The translations under genes were made by a program, and so were the position numbers. Below the pieces are notes generated by a model. It was not told the DNA's origin and ran no database searches. It saw only the letters and a list, made by a program, of their open reading frames with translations. From JTS-RE37 sp041743425 (GTDB lineage Bacteria; Bacteroidota; Bacteroidia; Flavobacteriales; Flavobacteriaceae), in assembly GCA_041743425.1 (NCBI GenBank), contig JBGTMS010000153.1:1-10758 (forward strand): a stretch of DNA of 10,758 bases, read 5' to 3'. Below, piece by piece: positions 6,941 through 10,758 of the stretch. Numbering within the stretch: position 1 is the first letter of the stretch; the number at the start of each line of letters is the position of its first letter.

Positions 6941-8239
6941 TCAGGCCAATCCCTGAGCTTTGGGCAGTAGTGCGGGCAGCAACTTAGTAGTTACTTCGCC
7001 AAAGCCTATACGGAATCCTTCTTTCCGGCAATATCCCAGAAAGGTAACGGTGTCATTATCTTCAATATCCGTTCTAGTTTCTCCGTTTGAGAGAGGGATA
7101 GGTTGCGTACCCTGCCAGGCCAGCTCCAGCATGGAACCGTAAGAATCAGGGGTAGGTCCGGAAATGGTTCCACTTCCCATAAGATCTCCGCTGTTCACTT
7201 TACACCCGTTCACCGTATGATGTGCCAGTTGCTGAGCCATGGTCCAGTACATATATTTAAAATTCGATTTTGATACAGTGGTGGGTTCTCCATTTTCAGG
7301 TGTAATAGATACTTCCAGATGTATATCATAGCTCTGTGGACCTGAGCGTTTCAGATAGGGGAGTGGCGGTGGATCTTGTTCCGGGCTCGGCACTTTAAAA
7401 GGTTTTAATGCATCCAGGGTTACAATCCATGGTGAAATTGAGGAAGCAAAATTCTTGGAAAGAAAGGGACCAAGGGGAACATATTCCCAACGCTGGATAT
7501 CACGCGCGCTCCAGTCATTGAAAAGTACGAGACCAAAAATATAATCCTCAGCCTCCTCAACAGGGATAGATTCTCCCAGTACGTTGGCATCTGTGGTTAT
7601 AAAGGCGAGTTCGAGTTCAAAGTCGACCATGGCTGAGGGCCCGAACACGGGCTCGGTGGCGCCTTTTGGGAGTGTTTGTCCATAAGGTCTTCTGACGGGT
7701 GTGCCGCTGGGGATAATGGTAGAACTGCGCCCGTGATAGCCTACAGGAATATGTTGCCAGTTTGGTAAAAGGGCATTTTCCGGATCCCGGAACATGGTGC
7801 CGATGTTGGTAGCGTGCTCCCGGCTGGAATAAAAGTCGGTGTAATCTCCGATCTGAACCGGCAATTGCATCTCAATTTCATCCATTGTAAACAATACGAT
7901 TTTCTGATGTTCGCTATGGTTCTTCAGTTCCTCATTTGAGATATCAAAAACCTCACTGATCCTGTTTCTAACAAGACGCCATGTTTTTTTACCATCGGAT
8001 ATAAAGTCGTTCAAGGTGTCCTGCAGGAAGATATCATCCGTAAGGGGGATGTCCTTAAAATACCCCAACTGATGCAAGGCTCCCAGATCTATGGCATGGT
8101 CTCCTATTCGGGTACCGATGGTAATGATATCATCTCTGGTCAGAAATACGCCAAACGGAATATTCTGGATAGGAAAATCGGAATTCTCAGGAACAGGCAG
8201 CCAGGACTTTTTTGAGGGGTCATTTGTTTTTAGAGGCAT
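6941..8239 (-). CDS. fahA: Fumarylacetoacetase (fumarylacetoacetate hydrolase)
   Basis: The 432-residue enzyme hydrolyses fumarylacetoacetate to fumarate and acetoacetate, the final step of phenylalanine/tyrosine breakdown through homogentisate. Active-site residues align by motif with those known in mouse FAH: metal ligand Asp135 and general base His142 in DFYSSREHATN, metal ligands Glu208 and Glu210 in DFELEL, Asp242 and Arg246 in NDWSARD, and Lys262 in LSKNF. The N-terminal SH3-like domain (about 20-115) and the C-terminal catalytic domain are both complete, and the length matches the family. The ATG start is followed by the typical lead-in to IPFGVF. A perfect TAnnTTTG element lies 36 bases upstream. 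It is divergent from glyA. Homogentisate dioxygenase and hydroxyphenylpyruvate dioxygenase genes, frequent companions, are not in the window. The identification is firm. Confidence 0.97.
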   Translation of the reverse strand: MPLKTNDPSKKSWLPVPENSDFPIQNIPFGVFLTRDDIITIGTRIGDHAIDLGALHQLGYFKDIPLTDDIFLQDTLNDFISDGKKTWRLVRNRISEVFDISNEELKNHSEHQKIVLFTMDEIEMQLPVQIGDYTDFYSSREHATNIGTMFRDPENALLPNWQHIPVGYHGRSSTIIPSGTPVRRPYGQTLPKGATEPVFGPSAMVDFELELAFITTDANVLGESIPVEEAEDYIFGLVLFNDWSARDIQRWEYVPLGPFLSKNFASSISPWIVTLDALKPFKVPSPEQDPPPLPYLKRSGPQSYDIHLEVSITPENGEPTTVSKSNFKYMYWTMAQQLAHHTVNGCKVNSGDLMGSGTISGPTPDSYGSMLELAWQGTQPIPLSNGETRTDIEDNDTVTFLGYCRKEGFRIGFGEVTTKLLPALLPKAQGLA

Positions 8240-8274
8240 CTTTTTTGTTGGGCTTTGTTTAATAAAATCACGAT

Positions 8275-8282
8275 CAAATATA
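8275..8282 (-). promoter_or_regulatory. -7 element of fahA promoter
   Basis: The minus strand reads TATATTTG, an exact match to the flavobacterial -7 element TAnnTTTG. It ends 36 bases upstream of the fahA ATG and predicts a leader of about 30 bases. No good -33 TTG was seen at the expected distance, so the call rests on the -7 element and its position. Confidence 0.5.
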
Positions 8283-8314
8283 TTATTTTCTGGTAATTAA
8301 CTATGGGCAATTTG

Positions 8315-8322
8315 TACTTTTA
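8315..8322 (+). promoter_or_regulatory. -7 element of glyA promoter
   Basis: TACTTTTA differs from TAnnTTTG at one position and is preceded by TTTG, a common flavobacterial arrangement. It would start transcription near 8329, about 20 bases before the ATG at 8351. It lies downstream of an in-frame ATG at 8303, which argues against that earlier start. The -33 region is weak. Confidence 0.45.
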
Positions 8323-8350
8323 CGCTTCATTTAACAGGAATAACAGTTTT

Positions 8351-9625
8351 ATGCAGCGAGACCATCAGATATTTGATCTTATCAGTGCTGAGAAAAGAAG
8401 ACAGATCCAGGGAATTGAGCTTATTGCTTCTGAGAATTTTACAAGTCCGGCAGTAATGGAAGCCGCGGGATCAGTCTTGACCAACAAGTATGCGGAAGGT
8501 TATCCCGGTAAACGTTATTATGGGGGCTGCGAGGTGGTCGACCAGATAGAACAACTTGCCATTGACAGGGGCAGGGAACTATTCGGTGCCGCCTATGCAA
8601 ATGTGCAGCCTCACTCCGGGTCCCAGGCTAATGCCGCCGTTTACCAGGCATGCCTCCAACCAGGGGATACCATTCTTGGATTCGACCTGTCGCACGGGGG
8701 TCACCTCACTCATGGCTCCCCGGTAAATTTTTCAGGTAAACTGTATAACCCCGTTTTTTACGGAGTAGATGCAGAAAGCGGGTTGATTGATTATGACAAG
8801 ATCCATGAGATAGCCCAACGGGCCAAACCAAAGATGATCGTTGCCGGAGCTTCTGCGTATTCCCGCGATATGGATTTTAAGAAGTTCAGGCAAGTAGCTG
8901 ATGATGTCAATGCTTTATTATTTGCAGATATTGCACATCCCGCAGGTTTGATCGCCAAAGGAATATTGAATGATCCGATGCCACATTGCCATATTGTTAC
9001 CACCACCACCCATAAAACATTACGGGGGCCTAGAGGAGGGATGATCCTTATGGGAGCTGATTTTGAGAATCCCTTTGGACTAAAATTAAAAAACGGGAAT
9101 TTAAAAATGATGTCCACGCTCCTGGATTTGGCAGTTTTTCCCGGAAACCAGGGCGGTCCATTGGAGCATATTATCGCCGCAAAGGCCATTGCTTTCGGGG
9201 AGGCGTTGGATGACGCGTTTCTGGATTATATGCTACAAGTGCAGAAAAATGCGGCGGCCATGGCCAATGCTTTTGTCGCGAAGGATTACCAGATTATTTC
9301 TGGAGGCACAGATAATCATATGATGCTGATAGATCTTCGAAATAAAGGAATAACGGGGAAGCAGGCGGAACAGGTTTTAGTCAATGCGGATATAACCGCC
9401 AATAAAAATATGGTGCCCTTTGATGATAAATCTCCTTTCATAACCTCAGGTATCAGGTTTGGCACAGCAGCTATTACTACCAGAGGATTAAAGGAAAAGG
9501 ACATGGCCGTCATTGTTGATTTCGTAGATTCTGTACTAATGGAACCTGATAACGGGAAGGTAATTGAAAGAGTAAGAGGAGAGGTGAATGTATGGATGAA
9601 TAAACAACCCCTGTTTGAATATTAA
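8351..9625 (+). CDS. glyA: Serine hydroxymethyltransferase
   Basis: The 424-residue PLP enzyme interconverts serine plus tetrahydrofolate and glycine plus 5,10-methylenetetrahydrofolate, the main source of one-carbon units. Diagnostic motifs: ELIASENF (23-30), KYAEGYPGKRYYGG (46-59), the cofactor-binding HSGSQAN region (88-94), DIAHPAGL (193-200), and the PLP lysine Lys222 in TTTTHKTLRGPRGG. The C-terminal folate-side motif PFITSGIRFGTAAITTRG is intact. The reading frame is open from an upstream ATG at 8303, which would add 16 residues (MGNLYFYASF...). I chose the ATG at 8351 because MQRDHQIFDLI fits the family N-terminus and the probable -7 promoter element lies between the two ATGs. It is divergent from fahA and converges on the gene at 9678-10352. 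I see no glycine or folate riboswitch-like leader. The product call is certain; the start is very likely. Confidence 0.97.
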   Translation: MQRDHQIFDLISAEKRRQIQGIELIASENFTSPAVMEAAGSVLTNKYAEGYPGKRYYGGCEVVDQIEQLAIDRGRELFGAAYANVQPHSGSQANAAVYQACLQPGDTILGFDLSHGGHLTHGSPVNFSGKLYNPVFYGVDAESGLIDYDKIHEIAQRAKPKMIVAGASAYSRDMDFKKFRQVADDVNALLFADIAHPAGLIAKGILNDPMPHCHIVTTTTHKTLRGPRGGMILMGADFENPFGLKLKNGNLKMMSTLLDLAVFPGNQGGPLEHIIAAKAIAFGEALDDAFLDYMLQVQKNAAAMANAFVAKDYQIISGGTDNHMMLIDLRNKGITGKQAEQVLVNADITANKNMVPFDDKSPFITSGIRFGTAAITTRGLKEKDMAVIVDFVDSVLMEPDNGKVIERVRGEVNVWMNKQPLFEY

Positions 9626-9634
9626 AAAGCCGTA

Positions 9635-9672
9635 AATGGAAAACCAATAGCCCTAATTATTGGTCTTCCATT
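9635..9672. terminator. Hairpin between convergent glyA and the 224-residue gene, possible bidirectional terminator
   Basis: Arms 9635-9649 and 9658-9672 form a 15-base-pair stem (arm ATGGAAAACCAATA plus an outer A-T) around an 8-base loop. On the plus strand one pair is an A-C mismatch; on the minus strand the same position is a G-U wobble, so the stem is fully paired there. It starts 10 bases after the glyA stop and 6 bases after the stop of the minus-strand gene. No T tract follows directly; on the minus strand a T5 run comes several bases later. Position and stem strength support shared termination. Confidence 0.6.
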
Positions 9673-9677
9673 ATAAA

Positions 9678-10352
9678 TCAGTGATTGAGTAAATATAAGT
9701 CGCCTGAAATAATAGATTTTTTACTCAGATCATAGATCACGGCATCATCTTCAGAATCAAAATACAGACCCCAGAAATTGAAATAATCAACTTTGCAATT
9801 GTCTTCGGTCTTGATTTTTGATAAGGTAGGTATATTTTTTTCCCATCGTCCATCTTCAAATACAGGGATATAAATCTCAAAGGGAGTTTCTGAAAGTCCC
9901 CTGGTAAAATGGACATAGTTTTCGGCAATGGTATTTAGTATATTGCCCAATTGGTCTTCTATACTGCTGGCATAAATTTTCTTTATAACAATAGAAGAAT
10001 CGTTGAGAAAAAGAGCAAATTCCTCCACATCAATCGCCATGTTATTCCGCGATTGTAATCTGGTAAATGCCTTGGTAAAGGATACCGCCTTATAATCAGT
10101 TTGCCTCGTGATTTTAGTGTCTCCCCAAATGCCTTTTTGAAGATGGAACAATACCTCGACAAGGTCAAAATTGCATTCCATCTCCACGACGAGCCTGCCC
10201 TGGCTGTTATCAGGGCTGCAATTCCGAATAGTAACCTTAGAAAAATACGCCCTTTCAAGACATCTCTTAAATTCACCCAACCCATTCAGCTTAGGATCGT
10301 CGTCAAGATGCAAATGCAAGTTCGTATTAAAACTATCTAAATGTATTGGCAT
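9678..10352 (-). CDS. Hypothetical protein, 224 residues, no recognised family
   Basis: I do not recognise this protein. It has no signal peptide or membrane segment and is probably cytoplasmic. The N-terminus is histidine- and aspartate-rich (HLHLHLDDDP-like, residues 10-20), followed by a mixed α/β region. About 120-155 looks helical. The C-terminal part (about 185-224) is rich in aromatic and acidic residues (YFNFWGLYFDSEDD) and ends YLLNH. Cysteines are few and not clustered, and no nucleotide-binding, nuclease or transferase motif is visible. Coding is supported by a long open frame, a perfect TAATTTTG -7 element 32 bases upstream and a hairpin just past its stop. It sits between glyA and a response-regulator gene, neither of which indicates a function. 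It could be a lineage-restricted protein. Confidence 0.7.
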   Translation of the reverse strand: MPIHLDSFNTNLHLHLDDDPKLNGLGEFKRCLERAYFSKVTIRNCSPDNSQGRLVVEMECNFDLVEVLFHLQKGIWGDTKITRQTDYKAVSFTKAFTRLQSRNNMAIDVEEFALFLNDSSIVIKKIYASSIEDQLGNILNTIAENYVHFTRGLSETPFEIYIPVFEDGRWEKNIPTLSKIKTEDNCKVDYFNFWGLYFDSEDDAVIYDLSKKSIISGDLYLLNH

Positions 10353-10383
10353 ACCACGTTGCAGGTTATATCATCGTCTTATC

Positions 10384-10391
10384 CAAAATTA
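10384..10391 (-). promoter_or_regulatory. -7 element upstream of the 224-residue gene
   Basis: The minus strand reads TAATTTTG, an exact TAnnTTTG match 32 bases upstream of the ATG at 10352. It predicts a leader of about 25 bases and supports this gene being a separate unit from the response-regulator gene further upstream. A -33 element is not clear. Confidence 0.45.
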
Positions 10392-10419
10392 GTTCTTATA
10401 AATCGAAAATTGTTATATT

Positions 10420-10444
10420 AAAACCTTATAATAATTATGGTTTT
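10420..10444 (-). terminator. Weak hairpin, possible terminator of the response-regulator gene
   Basis: AAAACC (10420-10425) can pair with GGTTTT (10439-10444), with ATAAT/ATTAT complementarity inside. On the minus strand it lies about 70 bases past the stop at 10512 and runs into TTTTAATA. The region is very AT-rich and the stem is weak, so this is a suggestion only. Nothing else was recognised in 10353-10511 apart from the promoter element. Confidence 0.25.
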
Positions 10445-10511
10445 CTCTTATATAATTGAGGACAAAGATGTTACTGCCTATGACTTAGGCACTTTTTCGA
10501 TCAACGGATGG

Positions 10512-10758
10512 CTAAAGAAATCCCCGGTTTCTGGATTCCTCAATAAGTGCCTGATCATTTTGTTTTTCCACACCAAACAAAGTTTTCAGGTGTCTTTTTC
10601 TGTTTTCAATTCCAGGCAGGGAAAGAGAAACATAATTCACCATATCCTTTGTTTTTGTTCCAATGGACAGATAGTATAAAATTTTCCGGTCATTGTCGTC
10701 CAGGTTAATATCGGTGGACATTTTTTTTCGAATGGCTGCAAGGGCTTTTTGAGTATAG
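10512..10758 (-). CDS. Response regulator, C-terminal LuxR-type DNA-binding domain (5' end beyond window)
   Basis: Only the last 81 residues are visible. The first in-window ATG is at 10721, but the frame stays open upstream to the window edge (YTQKALAAIRKK precedes that Met), so the Met is internal and the gene is cut by the right edge. The visible part resembles a LuxR/GerE-type helix-turn-helix: LDDNDRKILYYLSIGTKTKD, then VSLSLPGIENRKRHLKTLFGV, equivalent to the family pattern in which an (E/D)-x-x-(I/V)-L helix and a turn lead into a recognition helix ending near a (K/R)-x-x-L. The tail NDQALIEESRNRGFL resembles flavobacterial two-component regulators of this type. The N-terminal receiver domain is not seen, so the two-component assignment is inference. 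Confidence 0.65.
   Translation of the reverse strand, partial: YTQKALAAIRKKMSTDINLDDNDRKILYYLSIGTKTKDMVNYVSLSLPGIENRKRHLKTLFGVEKQNDQALIEESRNRGFL

Noticed and set aside
8303..8350. Upstream in-frame ATG giving a longer GlyA
   Set aside because: The added residues do not fit the SHMT N-terminus, and the likely -7 promoter element lies within them.
8240..8350. Search for a glycine or folate riboswitch in the glyA leader
   Set aside because: The leader predicted from the -7 element is only about 20 bases, and no paired structure was seen.
8791..9189. Minus-strand open frame of 132 codons
   Set aside because: It is antisense to the PLP-binding core of glyA and resembles no protein family.
10437..10679. 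Plus-strand open frame of 80 codons
   Set aside because: It is antisense to the response-regulator HTH coding region, which carries the recognisable domain.

Overview
The window looks like an ordinary chromosomal segment of a Bacteroidota bacterium, most likely a member of the Flavobacteriaceae. The evidence is a PorP/SprF-type outer-membrane protein, a bacilliredoxin-like YtxJ protein of the Bacteroidota type, start codons preceded by A-rich leaders instead of Shine-Dalgarno sequences, several upstream matches to the flavobacterial -7 element TAnnTTTG, and moderately low GC content. I see no transposase, integrase, tRNA, rRNA, CRISPR array or phage gene.

Layout. Positions 135-1730 (+) encode an outer-membrane PorP/SprF-like barrel fused through a charged helical linker to a C-terminal SPOR domain. 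It converges, with a 2-base gap, on a TetR-family repressor gene (1733-2329, -). Upstream of that repressor, behind a clear hairpin terminator, lies clpB (2445-5045, -), a full-length disaggregase. A 158-base divergent spacer separates clpB from ytxJ (5204-5599, +). ytxJ converges on a lipoprotein gene with TPR-like helices (5642-6829, -). fahA (6941-8239, -) and glyA (8351-9625, +) are divergent and fire from closely spaced promoters. glyA converges on an unrecognised 224-residue gene (9678-10352, -), with a hairpin lying between the two stops. The right edge cuts a response-regulator gene (10512-10758, -), of which only the C-terminal LuxR-type DNA-binding domain is visible.

How the genes fit together. 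Most appear to be independent single-gene units that alternate in strand, not an operon. Two themes recur: protein and thiol stress (clpB and ytxJ, divergent) and amino-acid/one-carbon metabolism (fahA for the last step of tyrosine breakdown, glyA for serine/glycine interconversion). Two genes are envelope proteins (the PorP-SPOR protein and the lipoprotein).

I did not find a clear new multi-gene system. The items most worth a second look are the barrel-SPOR fusion, the 224-residue unknown, a conserved-position GTG inside clpB that could start an N-terminally shortened ClpB, and candidate operators upstream of clpB and tetR.
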